DNA of 64,000 nt from Candidatus Fusicatenibacter intestinigallinarum. GTDB taxonomy: Bacteria; Bacillota; Clostridia; Lachnospirales; Lachnospiraceae. A program made the position numbers and the translations under genes. The notes under the pieces are model-generated. The model saw only the letters and a program-made list of their open reading frames with translations, searched no databases and was not told the origin of the DNA. Each line of letters opens with the position of its first letter. Position 1 is the first letter of the stretch. The stretch lies in the NCBI GenBank assembly GCA_019119555.1, contig DWWU01000036.1, positions 1-64,000 of the forward strand. The letters are read 5' to 3'. Of this stretch, positions 56,827-64,000 are shown one piece after another.

Positions 56827-58902
56827 TTACGCGCGATGCATATGTACATACTTGGTCTCCCACGCAGGATCCCTGAAAGAACCGGACGCACTGAGCGGAC
56901 AGCCATGGCAGAGATCTTCCGCCATCTCCAGAAGCACGTCATAAAGCTCCAGATCATCCGTCCATTTGTCTTCGATGGCATGGAAACCAAGCAGTGCGCC
57001 GAGAATATTTCCGGTTACCGCTCCCGTCGAGTCGCTGTCCCCTCTGTGGTTCACCGCTGCAATCACGCCGGCGGAAAAGTCCTCTCTGTATTTCAGCGAA
57101 CAGTACAGGGCAATCCCCAGCGTCTCTTCCGCCACCCAGCCTTCGCCCAGCTGATGAATGTTGTCCAGGTCACTCCGGTCATTTTCAGAAAGCTCCACCG
57201 CAAGATGAATGATCCGCATCAGCTCGTCCAGATGTCTGTCCCCGGCAAAAATTCCGGCGATGGTATCTGCCGCCTCAAGGACAATTTCCTTCAGATCGTC
57301 CTGCCCGCGGGAAGTCAGAATTCTGCTGATCACGTGAGTCACAACCGCCGCCGGCATATACCCCAGAGAGTGGCCGTGGGTGATGGCGGCCAGCTGCGCT
57401 CCCTCCAGATCCAGTTCCCGCAGACTGCCGCTCCAGCTCTCTCCCGGACGGCATCTCAGCGCAAGAGGGGCAACGCGCATGATACCGCCGCAGCCCTTGC
57501 TCTGGTTCACAGGATGCTTCAGATAATCCGCCGATATCCCGCGGTCCCCGGCCAGGGCCGACAGACAGGTGTTTCCCGGCGCCCGGCGTTCAAAAAGTTC
57601 CGGAACGTCCAGAAGCCAGGACTGTCCGTCTCTCTCCGCATCACTTTCGAAGCCGCCTCCTCTCTGTCCGGGACACCTCTGGGTCTTCAGCCAGTCGCGG
57701 TAAGCCAGATCTACATACATTCTCGGTTTTGCGGAAATTTCGCTCATCGCTTCCCGGGTTTCCCAAACCAGAAGACCATTCGCCGTAAACAATGTCATCT
57801 GTGTATCGTCTGAAATCAGGGCTTTCCCCGCTGCCGGATCAAGGGCATAGGAGGTAATTCCATTCGGGCCATAGGATTCAAAAATTGCCTTTTCCGTCCG
57901 GAATTCCACCGCATACCCAAGGGCATCCCCCACGGCGCCGCCGATCAGACTTCCCCGGATGGCGTCCAGATAAACCTCTGTTTTTTTAATCCTTCCGGAA
58001 ACACGTCGTTTCTCGTCCTCCTCTTCTCTGCAGATATGAGAAAAGTTTCTGGAAAATTCCCTGTAATTATACTGATCCGCAGAATGATCCAGAACTGCAA
58101 AATCCACACGGCGAAAGAACGCCTTCGCCTCCATGCCGTCATAATTGAATTCTTTCAGTGCCCTGAAAAAAAGATCCGACATGATACGGGCGTCGTTTCC
58201 GAACGCTCCGCAGCCGAAGGCGCCAAGCACCAGCCTCTGATATCCCAGGTACGCTGCCGTTTTCAGCATACCGGTGATTCTCCGGTAAACCATCGCCTGA
58301 TACTCTGCGTCCGTCATTCCCTCCATTCCGTACCTGACCATCGGCGCTGCGCAGGTCATCACCGACACAACTACGGATTCTTCCATAAGCTTTCCATTTT
58401 CCTCACGGATCACCTCGACCTCCGGCGTAATGATGATCGCATCTGATCCCATATAAGTATTCAGAGAACGATTGTATTCATAATAAGGACGGGCCGCGGC
58501 GCTTTCCAGCGAGAGGAGCAGGGAGCTTTTGCGGCACAGATCCTCCTCCTGCGCTTTCGCCCCTCTTCGGACGCCGCCGCCCGGATGCACAGGATTCGCC
58601 AGGTTCAGCACAAGAATCCTCCGGGCAGCGCAATCCCAATATCCGCTTTCCGGGCAGCGCTTTACAGCCAGAGCAAAGGAATCCATATTTTCACAGCTGC
58701 AGCACAGATTCCATGCACCGGTCGTATGGACGACATCCGTTTTCTGACAGATCTCCTCCACGTCATCCGGCAGATATACGCGGGCCTCCTCCATACGGCT
58801 GCGGGACAGCTTCAGGTCCTCTCGTTTTCCGTTTACCATATAGTATCCCTGCTCCATGATCTGCATCGTGTCATGAAGCATGCTTATATTGTCATACCTC
58901 AT
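56827..58902 (-). CDS. Fusion of a bacterial-type PARG (TIGR02452) and an ADP-ribosylglycohydrolase (ARH/DraG)
   Basis: The 691-residue protein has two ADP-ribose hydrolase domains. Residues 1 to about 300 carry the PARG signature GGGVRRGAKAQEE (108-120), plus VVSVMTCAAPMVRYG and LVLGAFGCGAFGNDA of the TIGR02452 macro-like fold. Residues about 315-690 are an ARH domain: IRGSLIGGAVGDALGYAVEF, ISDDTQMTLFTANGLL and RGDSDSTGAVTGNILGALLG, with the Mg-binding acids. The first half cleaves O-glycosidic ADP-ribose links, the second removes ADP-ribose from protein or nucleotide targets. GGGAGG lies 8 bases before the start. No ADP-ribosyltransferase is seen nearby. Confidence 0.94.
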   Translation of the reverse strand: MRYDNISMLHDTMQIMEQGYYMVNGKREDLKLSRSRMEEARVYLPDDVEEICQKTDVVHTTGAWNLCCSCENMDSFALAVKRCPESGYWDCAARRILVLNLANPVHPGGGVRRGAKAQEEDLCRKSSLLLSLESAAARPYYEYNRSLNTYMGSDAIIITPEVEVIREENGKLMEESVVVSVMTCAAPMVRYGMEGMTDAEYQAMVYRRITGMLKTAAYLGYQRLVLGAFGCGAFGNDARIMSDLFFRALKEFNYDGMEAKAFFRRVDFAVLDHSADQYNYREFSRNFSHICREEEDEKRRVSGRIKKTEVYLDAIRGSLIGGAVGDALGYAVEFRTEKAIFESYGPNGITSYALDPAAGKALISDDTQMTLFTANGLLVWETREAMSEISAKPRMYVDLAYRDWLKTQRCPGQRGGGFESDAERDGQSWLLDVPELFERRAPGNTCLSALAGDRGISADYLKHPVNQSKGCGGIMRVAPLALRCRPGESWSGSLRELDLEGAQLAAITHGHSLGYMPAAVVTHVISRILTSRGQDDLKEIVLEAADTIAGIFAGDRHLDELMRIIHLAVELSENDRSDLDNIHQLGEGWVAEETLGIALYCSLKYREDFSAGVIAAVNHRGDSDSTGAVTGNILGALLGFHAIEDKWTDDLELYDVLLEMAEDLCHGCPLSASGSFRDPAWETKYVHMHRA

Positions 58903-59038
58903 CTCATATTCCTCCCGTTTCCTCTTCCCATAAGAACGCCCTTTTCAGATCAAAATCTCCTCCGGAGTTCCTGTATACCGTCAAAAGCGCCATTCCCACT
59001 ATAACGTGATGCCTTTTCTTCTTAAATGATCTGACCTG

Positions 59039-59067
59039 ATTATAGCAAATGCCCGGTACGGCTTCAA
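59039..59067 (-). promoter_or_regulatory. Sigma-A promoter of the PARG-ARH gene
   Basis: Minus strand: -35 TTGAAG (59062-59067), 17-base spacer, -10 TATAAT (59039-59044). The leader is about 130 bases. Confidence 0.75.
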
Positions 59068-59106
59068 TCAGAACCTGTCCTCCCGGGCCGAAGCTGCAGC
59101 AAGCTC

Positions 59107-59138
59107 TTGTAACCGTTCGGCCAGCTGAACAATTACAA
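59107..59138. repeat. Interspersed palindrome, module A copy
   Basis: Outer arms TTGTAA/TTACAA, inner GTTC/GAAC with CAGCTG at the right centre; one of the best-preserved copies. Confidence 0.75.
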
Positions 59139-59298
59139 CAACTACAAAAAATCCTTATGCGGTCAAATCGGGAATAAAAAAACTGGAACGTGTATTGGGT
59201 AAAGTATCATCATACATTGTACCGGCTGTGATCAGTTTGGCCGGTATCCTTTTGATCTGTTATGATATAACGTCACTGATATAGAGAAAAGGACTCTT

Positions 59299-59330
59299 CA
59301 CGATAGGACGGATACCCACAGGCACTATAT
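59299..59330. repeat. Partial module B copy (right half and tail)
   Basis: cacgataggacggat followed by the tail acccacaggcactat. Confidence 0.5.
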
Positions 59331-59349
59331 TTTTATCGTTCTCCTCAAC

Positions 59350-59378
59350 TTGTATTATCCGGGAAAGCGAATTATAAT
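59350..59378 (+). promoter_or_regulatory. Sigma-A promoter of the regulator-kinase genes
   Basis: -35 TTGTAT (59350-59355), 17-base spacer, -10 TATAAT (59373-59378). Confidence 0.8.
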
Positions 59379-59459
59379 TTAACAATACAGAGATACAATA
59401 TAGACAATATGACCTGAAAGCAAACTGTGGTGCGTGCAGGCTGCGGGAAGGAGAACATC

Positions 59460-60131
59460 ATGATTGAAGTTTATTATGCGGAAGATGATAAAGTCATTGG
59501 AAAATCCGTAAAAGAATATCTGGAACAGCAGAATTGTAAGGTGACAGTTTTTGAGGCGATTGCGGATATCAGAAAAGCACTGATCAATCATTTGCCCGCT
59601 GTCGTTTTGCTGGACTGGAATATGCCGGACGGCCAGGGAAACGACTTGTGCCGCTGGATTCGGGAAAGATGGAACGACTTACCCATTATCTATCTGACAG
59701 TTCGTGGAGATTCCCATGATATTGTTGCCGGATTCCAGAGCGGCGCAGATGATTATGTTGTAAAACCATTCGACCTCACAGTTCTGTATTCCCGTATTCT
59801 GGCATTGCTGCGCAGAACAAAAGCCGAAAAAAGCACAAAACTGTTTTGTGATGACCTGATGCTGGACAAAGAAAAAAGCATTGTCTGCTGTCAGCAGAAA
59901 GAAATCCCCGTAAGCCAGACGGAATATCAGCTTCTCCTGCTGTTACTGGAAAACAAAGGAAAGACCGTCACCAGAAGGCAGCTTCTGGAACAGGTCTGGG
60001 ATAACAGCGGGAACTATGTCAATGACAATACATTGACGGTTACTATGAAGCGGCTGAGAGAAAAGCTGCATCACCCACTCTGTCTGAAAACAATACGAAG
60101 TTTCGGCTATCGCATGGAGGATACAAAATGA
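59460..60131 (+). CDS. OmpR-family response regulator of an ABC-transporter-linked two-component system
   Basis: About 223 residues. The receiver domain has YAEDDKV, phospho-Asp52 in VVLLDWNMPDGQG, YLTVRG and VVKPFDL. The output winged helix has VSQTEYQLLLLLLENKGKTVTRRQLLEQVW and TLTVTMKRLREKL. ATG 59460 has AAGGAG six bases upstream; the GTG frame start at 59427 is less likely. It overlaps the kinase start as ATGA. By gene order it should activate the transporter genes downstream. Confidence 0.94.
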   Translation: MIEVYYAEDDKVIGKSVKEYLEQQNCKVTVFEAIADIRKALINHLPAVVLLDWNMPDGQGNDLCRWIRERWNDLPIIYLTVRGDSHDIVAGFQSGADDYVVKPFDLTVLYSRILALLRRTKAEKSTKLFCDDLMLDKEKSIVCCQQKEIPVSQTEYQLLLLLLENKGKTVTRRQLLEQVWDNSGNYVNDNTLTVTMKRLREKLHHPLCLKTIRSFGYRMEDTK

Positions 60132-61315
60132 GTGAAAAAAGAAAACAAAGAACCTTGCAGTTTTTTCCCATTCTCGTCCTCTTGCTGGGCGCGGTTTTCA
60201 CATCGGGAATGTTTTATCACACATATCAACAGATCGCATTTGAACACATTTCTGCATTCAGCGAAGTCATGCTGGAACATATCCCTGAAGCGGAACCTCA
60301 ATTATTATCTGCCCTGAAAGAATATCATTTACTGACGGAACAGGAAGTAGCTGGAAATCATTATCTGAGCCGGTACGGGTATCGTGCGGATGAATTCTGC
60401 AAAGGATTTCCGGCTCATACGTTTCTCTTTCCCCTTCTGCTGTTTCTTGTGGTTGCCGGCGCCTTTGTCTCCGGAAATTCGATCTTCCGCCGGCGATATC
60501 AAAAACGTATTGCTGACTTGACCAGGTATCTGGAACAAGTCAACACAGGGTCCGGCGGAACATTCCTGCAGACACAGGAAGATGATTTTTCTCAACTGCA
60601 GGATGAAATATATAAAACCGTCACGACACTCCGGCAGACCAGAGAAGCGGCCGTTGCCGCAAAGAAAAATTTTGCCGAAAATCTGGCAAATATCGCACAC
60701 CAGCTGAAAACACCGATCACAGCGGCATTCCTGTCTCTGCAGCTTATGAAGAAGAAAAACGCCGATGAATATACCGATCAGGTTGAAAAACAGCTGGAAC
60801 GGTTAAACTGCCTGGAAGAATCTCTGCTCGTACTTTCCAGAATTGATGCCGGAACACTGCCGTTGAAACATGAAAAAGTTGACCTTTATACAGCACTGCA
60901 TCTGGCAGCGGAAAACCTGAATGATTTATTATGGAAAAAACATGTTTCTGTCGAAATTCCTGAAAACGGATGTATTGAATTTTCCGGCGACCTGGAATGG
61001 ACCATGGAAGCCTTGATCAATCTGATGAAAAACTGCATGGATCACTCACATTCCGGAGGGATTGTCCACTGCGACTATTCAGGGAATCCGCTCTATGTTG
61101 AAATCCGGATATGGGACGACGGGTCAGGTTTTGATACGGAGGATCTGCCGCACCTTTTTGAACGGTTTTATCGGGGCAGACGTGCTGTGGGAAATGGAAT
61201 CGGAATCGGGCTGGCTCTTGCTCGATCTGTTTTTGAACTGCAGAACGGAATCATTACCGCCTATAATCTGCAAAACGGCGGTGCGTGTTTTAAAATAAGG
61301 ATATACCGTCACTGA
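60128..61315 (+). CDS. Sensor histidine kinase
   Basis: The 395-residue protein has spans at about 12-31 and 98-117 with about 65 extracytoplasmic residues between, then a short linker, HisKA with ANIAHQLKTPITAAF (His191), and HATPase_c with LINLMKNCMDHS, DDGSGFDTED and GIGIGLALARSV. Bce-type intramembrane kinases have a much shorter outer loop of about 25 residues, so this kinase may sense a ligand itself. It is coupled to the regulator by ATGA. Confidence 0.93.
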   Translation: MSEKRKQRTLQFFPILVLLLGAVFTSGMFYHTYQQIAFEHISAFSEVMLEHIPEAEPQLLSALKEYHLLTEQEVAGNHYLSRYGYRADEFCKGFPAHTFLFPLLLFLVVAGAFVSGNSIFRRRYQKRIADLTRYLEQVNTGSGGTFLQTQEDDFSQLQDEIYKTVTTLRQTREAAVAAKKNFAENLANIAHQLKTPITAAFLSLQLMKKKNADEYTDQVEKQLERLNCLEESLLVLSRIDAGTLPLKHEKVDLYTALHLAAENLNDLLWKKHVSVEIPENGCIEFSGDLEWTMEALINLMKNCMDHSHSGGIVHCDYSGNPLYVEIRIWDDGSGFDTEDLPHLFERFYRGRRAVGNGIGIGLALARSVFELQNGIITAYNLQNGGACFKIRIYRH

Positions 61316-61333
61316 GATGTCACTTTACTTTGT

Positions 61334-61339
61334 TATACT
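61334..61339 (+). promoter_or_regulatory. Possible activator-dependent promoter of the ABC genes (-10 element)
   Basis: TATACT in the 61-base gap between kinase and ATPase, with no good -35 at 17 bases upstream. Such weak promoters are common where the paired regulator must bind to start transcription. Confidence 0.4.
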
Positions 61340-61376
61340 GTAACTTGAAACAGCATAACAGAAAGGAGAAAGCGAC

Positions 61377-62099
61377 ATGGAAATCCTGAGATGTGAAAAT
61401 GTCCGAAAAGTATACGGTTCCGGAAGCAATCAGGTTATTGCTCTGGATCATGTTGATTTATCCGTACAAAAAGGAGAATTTGTGGCAATTGTGGGAGCCT
61501 CCGGTTCAGGGAAATCCACCTTACTGCACATTCTGGGAAGCGTTGATAAACCGACAGACGGGAAAGTTATAATAGACGGAACAGATCTGTCCACAATGAA
61601 CCGAACGCAGGCGGCGATTTTCAGACGCAGAAAGGTCGGCCTGGTTTATCAGTTTTATAATCTGATCCCGACGCTGACTGTCCGAAAAAACATTCTCATG
61701 CCGCTTATGCTGGACAGACGGAAACCCAATATGGAATATTTTGACCGGATTGTCCGGTCACTGGGGATCGAAGACAAGCTGGAAGCTCTCCCCGGTCAGT
61801 TGTCCGGAGGGCAGCAGCAGCGCACAGCCATCGCCCGGTCTTTGATTTACCGTCCCGCATTGCTGCTTGCCGATGAGCCTACCGGAAACCTTGACCGGAA
61901 AAACAGCGAAGAGATTATTGACCTGCTGAAGCTTTCAAACCACAGCCTGAATCAGACGGTTCTTCTGGTCACCCACGATGAAAAGATCGCTTTGGAGGCC
62001 GATCGCATCATCACCATAGAGGACGGAAAAGTTATCAGTGATCATTCCCGTGATACAGCCGAATGGCATACAGGTATCCCTGAGGAGAAACGGAGGTAA
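61377..62099 (+). CDS. ABC transporter ATP-binding protein (MacB/BceA-like)
   Basis: The 240-residue protein has Walker A GASGSGKST, Q-loop VYQFYNLIPTLTV, signature LSGGQQQRTAIARS, Walker B LLLADEPTGNLD and a switch LVTHDE. This is the LolD/MacB/BceA subgroup, which pairs with FtsX-like permeases. AAAGGAG precedes the start. The permease gene follows after 4 bases. With the upstream two-component genes this forms a probable antimicrobial-peptide sensing and resistance module. Confidence 0.95.
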   Translation: MEILRCENVRKVYGSGSNQVIALDHVDLSVQKGEFVAIVGASGSGKSTLLHILGSVDKPTDGKVIIDGTDLSTMNRTQAAIFRRRKVGLVYQFYNLIPTLTVRKNILMPLMLDRRKPNMEYFDRIVRSLGIEDKLEALPGQLSGGQQQRTAIARSLIYRPALLLADEPTGNLDRKNSEEIIDLLKLSNHSLNQTVLLVTHDEKIALEADRIITIEDGKVISDHSRDTAEWHTGIPEEKRR

Positions 62100-62103
62100 C
62101 AGC

Positions 62104-64000
62104 ATGTGGAAAGACTATTCAACAGGATATATGAAAAAGAATCGGGCTTCCAGCTTATCTGTACTTGCCGCATCATTTATTTCTGCATTATTTCTGTCTT
62201 TGCTGTGCAGTTTCTTTTACAATTTCTGGAATTATGAAATCGAATCCATTCTCCTGGAAGAAGGAAACTGGCAGGGGCGCATCACGGGAACCTTCGAGGA
62301 AGGCATTGTGTCTGATCTTGCAGCCTTTGCCAATGTAAAAACCGCTGCAGTCAACGAAGAATTATCGGACGGACAGGCCCTTGTGATTGATATCTGCTTT
62401 TACAATATGAAGACAATTTATCAGGATATGCCCCTGATCGCTCAGCAGCTGGGGGTTTCCGAGCGTGCAGTATCTTATCATGAGTCGCTTCTGTCCGGAT
62501 ATTTTATTCATAACCCGCAGGATACAGCCCCTCCTTTATTGATGACTTTTTATTTGTTGGTGCTTCTGATCATATCGGCATCTCTGATTTTAATTATTCA
62601 CAACTCTTTTGCAGTATCCATAAATGCCCGTGTTCATCAGTTTGGTATATTTTCCAGCATAGGGGCAACGCCGGGACAGATCCGTGCCTGCCTTTTGCAG
62701 GAAGCAGCCGTTCTTTCTGTCATCCCGATTTTGTCCGGAAGTTTTGTCGGGATTGCCCTGAGCTTAGGTATTCTGCAGATTGTCAATATTCTTGCGGACG
62801 GCATTGCCGGCAGGCATGAGGCAGTGTTTACTTACCATCCTCTTGTATTTGCTGTCACAATTCTGGCGTCTGTCCTGACCGTATTGATTTCTGCATGGCT
62901 GCCAGCCGGAAAACTGAGCAGGCAGACTCCGCTGGACGCCATAAAAAATACAGACGAACTGCAGCTGAAACGAAAAAAGAACTCCCGTATTCTTTCACGA
63001 TTATTTGGGATAGAAGGGGAACTGGCCGGCAATGCGCTGAAAGCACAGAAGAAAGCCCTGCGCACCTCTACGCTGTCATTGACCCTTTCCTTCCTGGGCT
63101 TTACGCTCATGCTGTGTTTCTTCACTCTTTCAGAAATCAGCACGAACCATACTTATTTCGAACGCTACCAGGATGTCTGGGATGTCATGGCCACTGTAAA
63201 GGACGCAAAGGCAGAAGCTTTTGCTTATGAAGATGAGATCGGTGCTCTGGATAACACAGACAGCATAATCTATCAGAAAGCAAATGCTCTTTGCTTCATC
63301 CCGGCGGATGCCGTCAGCGAGGAAGTAAAAAATCTCGGAGGGCTGGAGGCAATAGCCGGAACCGCTGTCAGTGTTGCCGACGGTTATTATTCTGTTCCGG
63401 CCCCTGTCATCATTATGGATGACAGCAGCTTCGCAAAATACTGTGAACAGACCGGTGCAGATTCGTCGAGAACCGGGAGTATTGTTCTGAACCGTATCTG
63501 GGACAGCACAAACAGCAATTTCAGATACAAAGAATATGTTCCCTTCTTATCTGAGGGACAGAATACCATTATCCTGCAGAATCAGGATGATACGGCTGCT
63601 GCCGTTACTCTCCCTGTTCTGGGCTATACGCAGGAACCGCCGGTTTTAAGAGAAGAGTATGATAACTATACTTTGGTTCAATTCCTTTCACTTTCTACGT
63701 GGAAACAGCTCGAAGCAGTCCTCGGACATGCAGAACAGGATACTTATATCCGCGTACTGGCACTGAAAGACAGAACCTTAACCGAATTAAACACAATCGA
63801 AACAGAACTGACAAATATCCTGGGACACAGGTTTACACCTGAGATGGAAAACCGTGTTCAGGAAAGGGCAGACAATGATGCCATGCTGAATGGTTATAAA
63901 TTTATCCTCGGATCGGTATGTGTCTTACTTGCCCTGATCGGAATTGCCAATGTATTTTCCAATACTTTGGGATTTATCCGGCAAAGAAAAAGAGAGTTTG
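62104..64000 (+). CDS. FtsX-like ABC transporter permease (3' end outside window)
   Basis: The gene starts at 62104 and is open to the right edge; 632 residues are visible. One span (about 16-40) and an outer region of about 105 residues come first. Three spans then carry the first FtsX domain (FAVSINARVHQFGIFSSIGATPGQIRACL), with PAGKLSRQTPLDAIKN after it. A new span (TLSLTLSFLGFTLMLCFF) opens the second half, with a large outer domain (about 350-590), and the second FtsX domain begins at FILGSVCVLLALIGIANVF. This topology fits MacB/VexP-type permeases with two outer domains. AGGAG-type sequence (gaggagaaacggagg) precedes the start. Confidence 0.92.
   Translation, partial: MWKDYSTGYMKKNRASSLSVLAASFISALFLSLLCSFFYNFWNYEIESILLEEGNWQGRITGTFEEGIVSDLAAFANVKTAAVNEELSDGQALVIDICFYNMKTIYQDMPLIAQQLGVSERAVSYHESLLSGYFIHNPQDTAPPLLMTFYLLVLLIISASLILIIHNSFAVSINARVHQFGIFSSIGATPGQIRACLLQEAAVLSVIPILSGSFVGIALSLGILQIVNILADGIAGRHEAVFTYHPLVFAVTILASVLTVLISAWLPAGKLSRQTPLDAIKNTDELQLKRKKNSRILSRLFGIEGELAGNALKAQKKALRTSTLSLTLSFLGFTLMLCFFTLSEISTNHTYFERYQDVWDVMATVKDAKAEAFAYEDEIGALDNTDSIIYQKANALCFIPADAVSEEVKNLGGLEAIAGTAVSVADGYYSVPAPVIIMDDSSFAKYCEQTGADSSRTGSIVLNRIWDSTNSNFRYKEYVPFLSEGQNTIILQNQDDTAAAVTLPVLGYTQEPPVLREEYDNYTLVQFLSLSTWKQLEAVLGHAEQDTYIRVLALKDRTLTELNTIETELTNILGHRFTPEMENRVQERADNDAMLNGYKFILGSVCVLLALIGIANVFSNTLGFIRQRKREF

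Larger units (their letters stand above)
58903..59459. other. Divergent intergenic region
   Basis: Holds the fusion gene's promoter, a full module-A copy, part of module B (59299-59330) and the promoter of the regulator operon. No gene seen. Confidence 0.6.

Noticed and set aside
3341-59138. The interspersed palindromes as a CRISPR array
   Set aside because: Copies are scattered kilobases apart, not regularly spaced, and there are no cas genes.

Overview
The window looks like chromosomal DNA of a Gram-positive anaerobe of the Clostridia, most likely Lachnospiraceae. The basis is AGGAGG-type ribosome-binding sites, sigma-A promoters with 17-bp spacers, Clostridia-style protein families (YfhO, LicD, YfcC, AEC, GtrA) and moderate GC content. 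This is inference; there is no rRNA or other marker gene here. No tRNA, rRNA, CRISPR array, transposase or phage gene was seen.

From 1 to about 27.9 kb lies a large surface-glycan locus, almost all on the minus strand. An LicC-LicA fusion, a Wzx-type flippase, LicD and a CDP-glycerol glycerophosphotransferase-like protein (22.6-27.9 kb) suggest phosphocholine and polyol-phosphate decoration. A cytidylyltransferase, an epimerase, GT2 enzymes, YfhO, a WbaP-type initiating sugar transferase, GT-C-like membrane proteins, an SMR-like flippase pair and an LtaS/MdoB-like transferase follow (6.6-21.3 kb). Next come dTDP-rhamnose genes rfbB/rfbC and a Wzm/Wzt ABC exporter whose ATPase has a glycan-binding-type C-terminal extension. 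The locus ends at the window edge with a methyltransferase coupled to a kinase-like gene, the same order as the domains of the E. coli chain terminator WbdD. Together this reads as synthesis, export, capping and extracellular decoration of a rhamnose-type wall polysaccharide. Coexistence of Wzx and Wzm/Wzt suggests side groups are made separately from the backbone.

From 28 to 36 kb are a membrane diguanylate cyclase, a TetM/EF-G-like GTPase fused to a Rae1/YacP-type NYN nuclease, and a divergent heterodimeric ABC exporter pair. From 36 to 41 kb are HIT and GtrA proteins and a membrane-lipid cluster (phosphatidylserine decarboxylase and synthase, an LPG-flippase-like protein, PAP2 phosphatase). 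From 41 to 53.4 kb are a VanY-like peptidase, a two-component system with a third exported gene, an AEC transporter with a nitroreductase-like flavoprotein, an EamA transporter, a P-type ATPase and three decayed genes (merR, a radical SAM gene, ftsH), all broken by internal deletions. From 53.9 to 58.9 kb are an M20 hydrolase, a YfcC transporter and a PARG-ARH fusion. From 59.4 kb to the right edge is a regulator-kinase-ABC transporter operon of the peptide-antibiotic sensing/export kind.

The intergenic DNA carries a family of interspersed palindromes (module A, arms GTTCAGC/GCTGAAC; module B, core ATCGCTTCGCGAT) at more than ten sites, often at the 3' ends of genes and sometimes supplying their stop codons.
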